From positions 1-24,433 of the forward strand of contig JAURGS010000012.1 in the NCBI GenBank assembly GCA_030833685.1: a stretch of 24,433 nucleotides of DNA. Reading direction: 5' to 3'. A program made the translations under genes and the position numbers. Positions 1-7,465 of the stretch are shown piece after piece. Source of the DNA: Rhodoferax sp. (GTDB lineage Bacteria; Pseudomonadota; Gammaproteobacteria; Burkholderiales; Burkholderiaceae_C). Position 1 is the first letter of the stretch, and the number at the start of each line of letters is the position of its first letter. The notes beneath the pieces were generated by a model that saw only the letters and a list, made by a program, of their open reading frames with translations, did no database searches and was not told where the DNA came from.

Positions 1-1720
1 AGCCCCTGCGTTCGAATTGCGGGGCTGCAACCGCCAAAGCGTTGCTGACTAGCTCATGCAGACGGAGATGACTCGACGACTCCTGCGAGCGATCGAGTGC
101 TATTTGTTTAAAACCCTGAACCAGTTCGTCTGCCTCTTCCAGGTCTTGGGTGACAGCCTGACAGGACTGTCGAGCAGCCAAGACAAATTGATCCAAGTCG
201 CTTCTGCGTAGGCCTTTTTTCAGGGCATTTTCAAGGACACTCAATTGGCCCGCAAACTCAGATAGGTGTTGCATCGATCGGCGCACCGACAAGCTCACGT
301 CGTTGGTCACCCCAACTACGCGCGCGCCCAAACTCCCCAAGCGATCCGATGTCAGCAAGTCACGTTGTGCGTCGCGAAGTGTCGAACGGGTCTGGGACAA
401 CTCCTCATGTGCTGATCCCAAGGCCTCGGTGCGCTCAGTCACGCGTTCTTGCAATTGTGCTGCGCGGGCTCTCTCCTGCTGCAACAGGGTCTCACGCGCC
501 TGTGCGCTGGTCTTTACCAGGTCAAACAGGGGCTGCCAAGCGCGTGGGGCTGGCGGCACGGCGGCATCCGGGGCAGTTTCAAGCTGCTGAACGTAAGCAG
601 CCAGCTGCAGCGCCGGATGAATGTAACGGCGGTTTTGCATAAATGCCAGAGCAAAAAGCGCCAGGAACAAAAGGGCTACCAGCCCAAAAAATGGCCCCAT
701 ACCCGCCAGGGCCTGGCTTTGCAATGCCCATCCATCAATGTGAACGACCAGACTCCATGGTGTGTTGGCCACCGGCAGGCGCAACCAGGGTGAGCCAGGT
801 TGACCCATGTCAGTGCCTGCAAGATCTGGGTAAAGCACTGAGAGTTTCGGCGGCGTTTTCGCCATGGCCTCAGACACCAATGACTTGCTCGATCGGGCCA
901 GGACCGTATCGTCACGATCGATTAAAAAAGCCTCTGTGCCACTAGGCGCATGGCCAGCCATTGCCGCACGCAAGGTTTGCAAAGTGAGGTCTGTGCCCAC
1001 AGTGCCAACATAACTGTCCGTCTTGTAAACAGGCGCCAGCAGGCTCACCATCAGTCCTTTTCCGGAGGCATCCTGATAAGCCCGGGTCCAGATCATTTCA
1101 CGCTGCGGGTTCAGGCGCGGGCCCAGTAGCGCAACAGGTCGGGTGCCGTCTGCATCAAAAAACGTTGACAGGGCAGCCGCAAGATCCGACTGCCGAGTGG
1201 CTTTGAACAAGTCGACCTGCTGCAGAAGCGGATAAATCAAAAACCACTGTTCCGCCGCATCATAAAAATACGACCATTGAAATACACCCTGCCACTGATG
1301 ATTGGCCGCCGCGATGGGTACGATGGTCGCTGCTGCATTCAAGTCCGATAGAAAAGAGGGCTCGTTGGTCTTCAAGCCAGGATGCGCATGCAGACTGCTT
1401 TTGTCGAGCCCAAGTGAACCCACCTGCAGGGCTGGGTTGCGCGCGCTCAGGGAACTCGCTGGCGCCTCCACCCCGGCGTTCTGAACCGCTCGCTGCATAG
1501 AAAAAACATGCGATCGTACAGCGTCAACCTTGTCGCTGACTGCAAGCTGCAACTGCTGACTTTCGGCGACCGCCCTGGCACGCAGGGTAGAGGTTTCGCT
1601 GCTCCACACCCACCACAAAAACACAAGAAATGCGATCAACAACAGGCCGCCCCGTACCAACATGGTGTCTCGGTACTGGCGATGCAGGTCTGTGATCAAG
1701 GCGCCCTTTAATTCAGACAT
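1..1720 (-). CDS. Cache-domain membrane sensor histidine kinase-like protein, 3' part outside window, degenerate H-box
   Basis: The frame is open from the ATG at 1720 to the left edge, giving 573 codons without a stop. A GAGGAG ribosome site lies 9 nt before the ATG. A transmembrane helix is seen at about residues 23-40 and a second at about 343-362. Between them is a periplasmic domain of about 300 residues with a Cache-like stretch (DASGKGLMVSLLAPVYKTD, then GTVGTDLTL, residues 217-247). A coiled coil (about 405-460) leads into a dimerisation segment beginning SDRLGSLGARVVGVTNDVS. In related kinases this reads roughly SLGxxVAGVAHEINTP, so the phosphoacceptor His is replaced by Asn473 (codon at 302-304). 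The following ADELVQGFKQIALD (530-543) also matches this kinase group. The ATPase domain would lie beyond the window. The family call is from recognised motifs. Whether the protein is an active kinase cannot be told here. It lies downstream of, and on the same strand as, the haemoglobin gene. Confidence 0.8.
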   Translation of the reverse strand, partial: MSELKGALITDLHRQYRDTMLVRGGLLLIAFLVFLWWVWSSETSTLRARAVAESQQLQLAVSDKVDAVRSHVFSMQRAVQNAGVEAPASSLSARNPALQVGSLGLDKSSLHAHPGLKTNEPSFLSDLNAAATIVPIAAANHQWQGVFQWSYFYDAAEQWFLIYPLLQQVDLFKATRQSDLAAALSTFFDADGTRPVALLGPRLNPQREMIWTRAYQDASGKGLMVSLLAPVYKTDSYVGTVGTDLTLQTLRAAMAGHAPSGTEAFLIDRDDTVLARSSKSLVSEAMAKTPPKLSVLYPDLAGTDMGQPGSPWLRLPVANTPWSLVVHIDGWALQSQALAGMGPFFGLVALLFLALFALAFMQNRRYIHPALQLAAYVQQLETAPDAAVPPAPRAWQPLFDLVKTSAQARETLLQQERARAAQLQERVTERTEALGSAHEELSQTRSTLRDAQRDLLTSDRLGSLGARVVGVTNDVSLSVRRSMQHLSEFAGQLSVLENALKKGLRRSDLDQFVLAARQSCQAVTQDLEEADELVQGFKQIALDRSQESSSHLRLHELVSNALAVAAPQFERRG

Positions 1721-1751
1721 ACCGACGATCTCCTCGCGTTTTTATTTTGGC

Positions 1752-1760
1752 AGCATAGCA
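1752..1760 (-). promoter_or_regulatory. Possible extended -10 promoter element of the sensor kinase gene
   Basis: Read on the minus strand, TGCTATGCT matches the extended -10 pattern TGnTATnnT and lies about 30 bp before the kinase start codon, in the 86-bp gap after the haemoglobin gene. A TTGTTG lies upstream, but at only 14 bp spacing, so the -35 support is poor. This is a prediction from pattern only. Confidence 0.3.
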
Positions 1761-1806
1761 CCTCGGCGCAACAACAAACCCGTCAACAGGAATCGCGCTT
1801 GTGCGT

Positions 1807-2226
1807 TCAGTCTGCTGGCGCTTCAGGCTGGTTTCGCATCCAGTCTGCGGTCTGGAAAAACGATTGGTACAAGCGCCGGCGCAAAGCCTCTGGCACGGCG
1901 GTATCAGTCATGGCCTGGTTCATACACGCCAGCCACTGATCACGCTCGAGGATCCCAATCTGAAAAGGCATGTGTCGGGCACGCAAGCGCGGATGACCAA
2001 AACGGTCGGTGTAGTACGACGGACCACCCATCCAGCCGCACAAAAACCAAAACAACTTTTCGCGCGCTGAGTCCAGCGAGGCATGGTGAACCCGCCGCAG
2101 CACAGCGTAGGCAGGGTCAAGATCCATCAGGTCATAAAAACGCTCTGCCAAGGCCTTGACCCGCTCCTCGCCCCCGATCCACTCAAACGGCGTGTCAAAA
2201 GGCGGTTTTTCATCGATCTGAACCAT
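1807..2226 (-). CDS. Group II truncated haemoglobin
   Basis: The protein is 139 residues from the ATG at 2226, a normal length for truncated globins. A longer in-frame extension upstream lies inside the ABC permease gene, is Cys/Trp-rich and looks non-coding. Family marks are the helix B pair FY at 30-31 (Tyr B10), the WMGGPSYY block at 65-72, the probable proximal haem ligand His85 in RHMPFQIG, and Trp98 as the likely G8 Trp typical of groups II and III. Such proteins bind haem and O2 or NO in the cytoplasm and are often linked to oxidative or nitrosative stress; the role here is inferred. The start lies 10 nt after the ABC permease stop, with no strong ribosome site, so translation is probably coupled. 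The kinase gene follows after 86 bp. Confidence 0.9.
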   Translation of the reverse strand: MVQIDEKPPFDTPFEWIGGEERVKALAERFYDLMDLDPAYAVLRRVHHASLDSAREKLFWFLCGWMGGPSYYTDRFGHPRLRARHMPFQIGILERDQWLACMNQAMTDTAVPEALRRRLYQSFFQTADWMRNQPEAPAD

Positions 2227-2236
2227 GGTCAAGAGT

Positions 2237-4756
2237 TTAGACCTCTGCGCGACGCAAAGTTTGCACCACCGGCGTGCGCAGCACATCGCGCAAACCCCAC
2301 CAACCAGCCAACAGGGCCAGCACGGCGCCAGCAAGAGCGCCGGCCAATGGAACCCATAGCGACACTACCCAGGTGAACTCAAACACAAACCGTGCCAGTG
2401 CCCAACCCACCACACTGGCCACGGCTGCCGCCAGGAAACCCGCCAACAAGCCAACCCCTGCCAGTTCAATGCGCTGTACCCGACGCAACAACAAAGCGCT
2501 GGCACCCACCGCACGCATGATCGCAAACTCGCGCGCCCGCTCCTCACGGGTCGCCGTGACAGCGGCAAATAACACCACCAGGCCAGCGGCCAGCGTAAAG
2601 CCAAACAAAAACTCCACCGCGCTGATCACCTGGTCCAGAATGCGCTGCACTTGGGCAATGGTGGCCGTAGCGTCGATACTGGTGACATTGGGAAACTGTC
2701 GCACCAACGCAGCGTCAAATCCGCGCTCCGCTGGCGCCCTGAACGCGCTCATGTAAGTGGCGCTGACGTTCTGCATGGCGCTGACCGGGTAGAGAGCAAA
2801 AAAATTCGCCCGCATCGAACCCCAGTCGACTTTTCGCAAAGACGTGACCACCGAAGTCCGTGGCTCCCCTGCGATCTCGAAGCTCAATTGATCGCCCAGC
2901 TTCAAGCCCAGTGTTTGGGCAATGCCTTCTTCCATGCTGATGCCATCACGTTGTTCGTCTTGCCAGCGCCCGGCCACGACCCGGTTGTGCCCCGGCAAGG
3001 TGCCAGAGTGTGACAAATTAAACTCTCTGTCGACCAGCCGTTGGGCGCGCTCGTCGGCGTAAAGCTCTGGCCCGACTGGCTTGCCGTTGATGGCGATCAG
3101 GCGCCCCCTGATCATGGGATACCAGTCGTAATCAGCAACACCAGCCGCCTTTAGTCGCGCCTGAAAGGCCTGGCCTTGCTCTGGCATCACATTGATCACA
3201 AAACGATTCGGTGCATCTGCCGGTGAAGCAGCGCGCCAGCTGTTGATCAGGTCAGTACGCAGCAGAACCAGCAAAATCAAAGCCAGCAGCCCCAAGGCCA
3301 GTGAGCTGATCTGCACCACTGTGAACACGGGTCGCGCGGCCATCTGGCGGGTGGCCAACACCAAAGCTGACGGCGCCGTCGCATCATTGACCACGCGGCG
3401 AAGCAACCATACGGCAAACGCACTCATGCCTGCGAACAACAAAGTGGCCAGTGCAAAACCGCCCACGGCAATCAAGCCCAGCACGGTGTCACTGCTGGCA
3501 GCCATCAATAGCCCCGCAAAACCAGCCACCCCCAGACCCAAAACCGCAAGCGAGGCTGGCTTGAGCGCACCCACGTCCCGGCGAATCACCCGCAGCGCTG
3601 GCACTTGCGCCAGCTGCAATACCGGCGGTAAACCAAAGGCCAGCATCAATGTCAAACCCATACCCAAGCCAAACAGCACGGGCCAGCCACTCGCAGCAGG
3701 TAGGCTTACCGACAGCAAGCCCGCCAGCATCGCCACAAAAACATGGTGCACCAGAAAACCCAAGGCCAGCCCCAAGGTGCTGGCAAGCAGCCCAACGACC
3801 AAGAATTCAAAGCTGTAGGTCAGCGCAATCGTGCGCTGCGACAAACCCAACACGCGCAGCATGGCGCAGTCGTCTAGATGTCGGCTGGCAAAACTGCGCG
3901 CTGCCAAGGCCACCGCCACAGCACTGAGCAGGGCCGCCAGCAGCGCCACCAAATTCAAAAACTTTTCAGCACGCGTCAGAGTGTTGTTGATTTCCGGTCT
4001 GCCGCCTTCCAGGGCGTCCAGACGAATGCCACGCAAGCCTTCTTGCTCAATCATCTTGGCTGCCTGAGCGGAAAACTGTTTAACTGCCGGCACCTCGCCG
4101 GCAACGGCAAAACGGTAGCGAATACGGCTAGCCGGTTGCACCAAAGACGTGGCCGCCAGATCAGCCTGGTGAATCATGACGCGCGGCGAGAAGCTCATAA
4201 AGCCAGCGCCGCGATCAGGCTCGTTCAGGATGATTTTCGTCACACGCAGTTGGCTCTCACCGAGCATCAAGGCGTCGCCCAGCTCGATGCCCAGGCTATC
4301 CAGGAGACCAGGCTCCACCCAGGCCTCGCCAGGCACCGGGATACTGGTGGTGAGCTCGCCCTGGGCGACGCGCTCACGCGCAACGCGCAGCTGGCCTCGC
4401 AAGGGGTACGGCGCCTGCACCACCTTCAGCGCCACCAGCTTGATCTGACCACCCTGGTCAGCGCTGGCACGCGCCATGGTCGGAAATGTCAGCGTGCCAA
4501 CACCCGTCAGGCCCAAACGACTGGCCAATTGGGTGAACTGGGCTGGCACCGGTGTGTCGCTGACCAGGACCGCATCCCCACCTAACAACTGACGCGCATC
4601 ACGTTGCAGGCCGGCTTGCAGCCGGTCGGCAAAAAAGCCAACAGACGTGAGCGCGGCTACGGCCAGGGTGACGGCTACGATTAGCAAACGCAGCTCGCCC
4701 GCGCGCAAGTCGCGCCAGAGGGTACGGCCGCCCAGAGCCGCGACAGAAACTTTCAT
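2237..4756 (-). CDS. ABC transporter permease, FtsX/YbbP-like, large two-module form
   Basis: The protein is about 839 residues from the ATG at 4756. It begins with a cytoplasmic lead (RTLWRDLRAGELRLL) into a first membrane helix and then a large periplasmic region (about residues 45-260). Two FtsX-type blocks of hydrophobic helices follow, one at about 265-500 and one near the C-terminus (about 730-830), separated by a second large periplasmic region. This layout matches the YbbP-like permeases that work with a YbbA/LolD-type ATPase. No such ATPase gene is in the window, so its partner must be elsewhere. Substrate is unknown; lipid, lipoprotein or peptide export is typical of relatives. An in-frame ATG at 4798 would add 14 residues. 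Neither start has a clear ribosome site, and 4756 was chosen because relatives begin shortly before the WRDxRAGELRLL motif. The stop is 10 nt before the haemoglobin start. Confidence 0.88.
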   Translation of the reverse strand: MKVSVAALGGRTLWRDLRAGELRLLIVAVTLAVAALTSVGFFADRLQAGLQRDARQLLGGDAVLVSDTPVPAQFTQLASRLGLTGVGTLTFPTMARASADQGGQIKLVALKVVQAPYPLRGQLRVARERVAQGELTTSIPVPGEAWVEPGLLDSLGIELGDALMLGESQLRVTKIILNEPDRGAGFMSFSPRVMIHQADLAATSLVQPASRIRYRFAVAGEVPAVKQFSAQAAKMIEQEGLRGIRLDALEGGRPEINNTLTRAEKFLNLVALLAALLSAVAVALAARSFASRHLDDCAMLRVLGLSQRTIALTYSFEFLVVGLLASTLGLALGFLVHHVFVAMLAGLLSVSLPAASGWPVLFGLGMGLTLMLAFGLPPVLQLAQVPALRVIRRDVGALKPASLAVLGLGVAGFAGLLMAASSDTVLGLIAVGGFALATLLFAGMSAFAVWLLRRVVNDATAPSALVLATRQMAARPVFTVVQISSLALGLLALILLVLLRTDLINSWRAASPADAPNRFVINVMPEQGQAFQARLKAAGVADYDWYPMIRGRLIAINGKPVGPELYADERAQRLVDREFNLSHSGTLPGHNRVVAGRWQDEQRDGISMEEGIAQTLGLKLGDQLSFEIAGEPRTSVVTSLRKVDWGSMRANFFALYPVSAMQNVSATYMSAFRAPAERGFDAALVRQFPNVTSIDATATIAQVQRILDQVISAVEFLFGFTLAAGLVVLFAAVTATREERAREFAIMRAVGASALLLRRVQRIELAGVGLLAGFLAAAVASVVGWALARFVFEFTWVVSLWVPLAGALAGAVLALLAGWWGLRDVLRTPVVQTLRRAEV

Positions 4757-4926
4757 AGGGGTGAACGTTAACGCAGGCGGCGGCTTCTTGCGCACCATGC
4801 CGACAATGCGCCCAGCCGGCTCAAGGGTTTCAAATCGCAGTTGGGTGCTGTGGTTTCACGTGCAACATCTGCGTCACCCGATCCTTGGGGGCATAGCGCA
4901 CCTTGTACTGCAAGCACGCAGCAGAC
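4757..4926. other. Gap between fdhD and the ABC permease gene
   Basis: This 170-bp gap separates the end of the formate dehydrogenase block from the permease gene. No clear terminator hairpin with a T-run was seen. On the minus strand a short frame, shifted by one relative to fdhD, stays open past the fdhD stop and ends at 4830, with the peptide ending YKVRYAPKDRVTQMLHVKP plus eight residues. It has no convincing start or ribosome site and is not called as a gene. Confidence 0.4.
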
Positions 4927-5799
4927 TCAGGCAGTCGTGGCAGATGGCGAGCGCTCGGCGCTGGGGCGCGGGCTTGCAAGACCAGGCTCCAGCATCAGAC
5001 GATGCTCACCCGTGAAACACAGAAACCGTTTGTTGGTGGCGCGCCCGACCGTGCACAGACCCAATTGTTCGGCCACTGCATAGCCCATCTCAGTGATGCC
5101 ACTGCGAGAGATAACAATAGGCACGCCCATCTGCGCGGACTTGATTACCATCTCGCTTGTCAGGCGACCGGTGGTGTAGAAGATCTTGTCATGACTGGGC
5201 ATCGCCTGCCCATCAACATCCTGCATCCACATCCAGCCAGCAATGGTGTCAATCGCGTTATGTCGACCCACGTCCTCTACAAACATCAAGAGTTGCTCGC
5301 CCTGAAAGAGTGCGCAACCGTGAACCGATCCAGCCGACTTGTAGGTGGTCTCTTTCAGACGAATGGCCTCGACAATGCCGTAGAGCTGGCGTTGTGAGAT
5401 TGAGGCTTGAGGCAGTTTGATGTCGCCAACTTCGGCCATCAGGTCACCGAAGACGCTGCCCTGTCCACAACCAGTGGTCACAACACGCTTGGCTGTCTTG
5501 GCTTCGATATTGGAAATACCTTGGCGGGTTTTCACCGCCGCCGCACCAACTTCCCAGTCCACCGTGATCGACTCCACCTCCTCGGGTGAACTCACCAGGC
5601 GCTGGTTGCGCAAAAAACCCAGAACCAGCAGCTCTGGATGGGCACCCAAGGTCATCAGGGTGACGAGTTCGCGCTTATCCACATAAACGGTTAGCGCGCG
5701 CTCTGCCGGAATCGAGACCGCATCGCGCTGTCCGAACTCATTTAAAACAAGAACCCGGCGCACCAAAGGTGCCCGGGCCTGTGTGAGTGAGGGTCGCAA
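4927..5799 (-). CDS. fdhD: Formate dehydrogenase accessory sulfurtransferase FdhD
   Basis: The protein is up to 290 residues, a normal FdhD length. Recognisable blocks are LVTLMTLGAHPELLVLGFL (45-63), TTGCGQGSVFGDL (108-120), FVEDVGRHNAIDTIAG (173-188) and FYTTGRLTSEMVIKSAQMG (207-225). FdhD transfers sulfur from IscS to the bis-MGD cofactor of formate dehydrogenase, which is needed for activity. E. coli FdhD uses a CXXC motif; here the second Cys is Gly (Cys111-Gly-Gln-Gly114), leaving one Cys. The most upstream start is TTG at 5799, four bases after the stop of the preceding small gene, with no strong ribosome site. A GTG a few codons in is an alternative, so the first 10-15 residues are uncertain. 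It is the last gene of the formate dehydrogenase run. Confidence 0.93.
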   Translation of the reverse strand: MRPSLTQARAPLVRRVLVLNEFGQRDAVSIPAERALTVYVDKRELVTLMTLGAHPELLVLGFLRNQRLVSSPEEVESITVDWEVGAAAVKTRQGISNIEAKTAKRVVTTGCGQGSVFGDLMAEVGDIKLPQASISQRQLYGIVEAIRLKETTYKSAGSVHGCALFQGEQLLMFVEDVGRHNAIDTIAGWMWMQDVDGQAMPSHDKIFYTTGRLTSEMVIKSAQMGVPIVISRSGITEMGYAVAEQLGLCTVGRATNKRFLCFTGEHRLMLEPGLASPRPSAERSPSATTA

Positions 5800-5803
5800 A
5801 GGA

Positions 5804-6076
5804 TTAGCTGGGCTTCACGCAAGCCGGGCCTTCCCCCGGCGCAACGGTTTTACCCTTGGCTTTGGCGCTCTTGAAATAGGCAGCTGCTGCTGCTTCCTGT
5901 GCGACACAAAGTTTGTAGCCATCCATCTTGGCGCCCGCTGCAGCCTTTGCCGCCGCTGCTTCTTTCGCAGCCTTGGACTCTGGCGTCTCGGGTGGCACGG
6001 GCAGTTTGGCCCACACTGCGGTGCTGAGCATCACCGCGCCAAACGTCACGCACATCTGTTTCATCAACGTGTTCAT
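5804..6076 (-). CDS. Small secreted Ala/Lys-rich protein of the formate dehydrogenase locus
   Basis: I do not recognise a named family. The protein has 90 residues from the ATG at 6076, which has GGAGA seven bases upstream. It starts with a signal peptide (two Met/Lys-containing residues groups, then a hydrophobic stretch ending AVWA before KLPVPPETPE). The mature part is an Ala/Lys-rich helix-like run (KAAKEAAAAKAAAGAK), then YKLCVAQEAAAAAYFKSAKA, and a tail with a second Cys near the C-terminus (GPACVKPS). The two Cys could form a disulfide in the periplasm. It sits between the cytochrome b subunit gene (18 bp upstream) and fdhD (4 bp downstream), so it is almost certainly cotranscribed with the formate dehydrogenase. 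A role in assembling or shielding the periplasmic enzyme is a guess. Confidence 0.75.
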   Translation of the reverse strand: MNTLMKQMCVTFGAVMLSTAVWAKLPVPPETPESKAAKEAAAAKAAAGAKMDGYKLCVAQEAAAAAYFKSAKAKGKTVAPGEGPACVKPS

Positions 6077-6094
6077 CGCAATGTCTCCAATCAA

Positions 6095-7219
6095 TTAAAC
6101 AGATGCCGCTGCACCCGAACCACTCGCCGATCCGCCACGTTCGGCAGGAATACGGCCAGCCTTGATGTCTTCCAGCCACAAATCGTGGTGCTCCTTAGCC
6201 CATGCCTCATCCACATACCCGTGGCGCATACCCTCGTAGGCGCCTTCGACACCGATGGTGCCCAGGTAAATATGCAGGGCAAACATGGTCATCATGAGCA
6301 CGGTGGACACACCATGAACCATACTGGCAATTTGCATGTTGCTGCGAGTCTCCTCGATGCCTGGCAAGAGATGATCCAGCGCTAAGCCAGACAAGATGAC
6401 AAGTGTGCCCATCAGAAACACGCCACCCCAGAAGATCACCTTCTCACCCGCATTGAAACGACCAGAGGGGACGTGTTCACCACTGAAGAAGCCACCACCC
6501 TTGGCCAACCAGGCCAGGTCGCCCTTGGAGGGCATGTTGTCGCGCATGAAGGTGAGAAACACGATCAGCAGGGACACCGCAAAGACGGGACCGGCAAAAT
6601 TGTGCACATTTTTCAGCGCATAGGACAACCAGCCAAACAGCGTGCTACCCATCACGGGCAGAAGGAACATCTTGCCAAAGGCCATCACGATGCCCGAAAT
6701 CGCCAGCAGGCAAAAAGTGATCGCGTTGGTCCAGTGCGCCGAGCGCTCGAAGGCCGTGAAACGGTGCACCTTGCGTCCACTGCGACCACCACGAATCTTC
6801 ATCGGGCCCTTGCCCACGTGCGTGATCAGCAAAGCACCCAGGATGATGAGCAGCAAGGCGCCACCGTAGGGAATGATCCAGTCGTTTCGAACTTGACGCC
6901 AGGCCTCACCCGCGCTGGTCACACTAGAGCCTGGGTACTGAACACGGGGCTGAATGAGTACACCAGCCTCGCGATCCGGCAGGCTGCTGTAACCCGCAAC
7001 GCCTGCACCAGCATCGCGCCATAGCGGTGCGTTATTACCGGGCTGAACCCGATCGCGCTGATCGTTGGTTTGCTGCTGGTAGCCCGGCGCTGTGGTCGCA
7101 TCAGGCAACAGATTGAGAATGTTCTGGCTTTTGATTGGCTGGCTAGGTGCGGGCGCTTGGGCCAGCGCCACACCAGCCCACACACTCAGCGCCACAACGG
7201 CAGATAGGGCTTTGATCAT
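6095..7219 (-). CDS. fdhC: Formate dehydrogenase gamma subunit, membrane cytochrome b
   Basis: The protein has 374 residues, longer than the about 210-residue E. coli FdnI. The extra part is an N-terminal signal-like helix (1-20) and a periplasmic segment of about 95 residues before the first core helix (114-135). The core carries four hydrophobic helices and likely haem-ligand histidines: His162 (RSAHWTNA), His206 (NVHNFAG), His302 (VHGVS) and His316 (LHIYLG). FdnI-type subunits anchor the enzyme and pass electrons from the FeS subunit to quinone through two b haems. The ATG at 7219 has a strong GGGAGG ribosome site. The C-terminal tail (HHDLWLEDIKAGRIPAERGG, then a Ser/Gly/Ala end) is cytoplasmic or periplasmic depending on topology. 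It follows the small lipoprotein gene by 13 bp. Confidence 0.95.
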   Translation of the reverse strand: MIKALSAVVALSVWAGVALAQAPAPSQPIKSQNILNLLPDATTAPGYQQQTNDQRDRVQPGNNAPLWRDAGAGVAGYSSLPDREAGVLIQPRVQYPGSSVTSAGEAWRQVRNDWIIPYGGALLLIILGALLITHVGKGPMKIRGGRSGRKVHRFTAFERSAHWTNAITFCLLAISGIVMAFGKMFLLPVMGSTLFGWLSYALKNVHNFAGPVFAVSLLIVFLTFMRDNMPSKGDLAWLAKGGGFFSGEHVPSGRFNAGEKVIFWGGVFLMGTLVILSGLALDHLLPGIEETRSNMQIASMVHGVSTVLMMTMFALHIYLGTIGVEGAYEGMRHGYVDEAWAKEHHDLWLEDIKAGRIPAERGGSASGSGAAASV

Positions 7220-7232
7220 GCAAACCTCCCGG

Positions 7233-7454
7233 TTAGTCAGTACGGACGTATTCGTTTTGTCCGTAGATATTGCGGGCCTTTAACTTAGCCTCCCAATCCG
7301 CTTTGTCACCTTGCTTCCACCCGGCAACCGCATAGGCTTTGCCCGTTCCGGTGTAGGCGGGCATATCCTTGCCGGCCCCAGTGGTGGTTTGCGGCTTCTC
7401 GCCGCAGGCAGCCAGCGCCGCCACGGCTGCACACGTCATGATGAGTTTTTTCAA
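7233..7454 (-). CDS. Small lipoprotein between the FeS and cytochrome b subunits
   Basis: The predicted protein has 73 residues and a short lipoprotein signal: basic start (KKLIM), hydrophobic run, then lipobox LAAC with Cys at about residue 18, followed by GEKPQTTTGAGKDMPAYTG. The mature part is small and polar and ends YGQNEYVRTD; no known domain is recognised. The start is taken as TTG at 7454, because AAGGAG lies exactly 7 bases before it and the downstream ATG (7439) would cut the basic part of the signal. That ribosome site overlaps the fdhB stop codon, so translation is coupled. The gene lies between fdhB and fdhC, which argues for a role with the formate dehydrogenase complex at the membrane. 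That role is inference. Confidence 0.75.
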   Translation of the reverse strand: MKKLIMTCAAVAALAACGEKPQTTTGAGKDMPAYTGTGKAYAVAGWKQGDKADWEAKLKARNIYGQNEYVRTD

Positions 7455-7465
7455 AATATCGCTCC

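Noticed and set aside
2227..2334. An upstream extension of the truncated haemoglobin
   Set aside because: It is Cys/Trp-rich, lies inside the ABC permease gene, and the globin family pattern starts after the ATG at 2226.
3878..4585. A 235-codon plus-strand frame inside the ABC permease gene
   Set aside because: It is His/Gln/Arg-rich without motifs and antisense to a well-recognised permease. Similar long antisense frames over fdhA (8978-9646, 9734-10501) and the ferredoxin-like gene (12957-14036) were rejected for the same reason.
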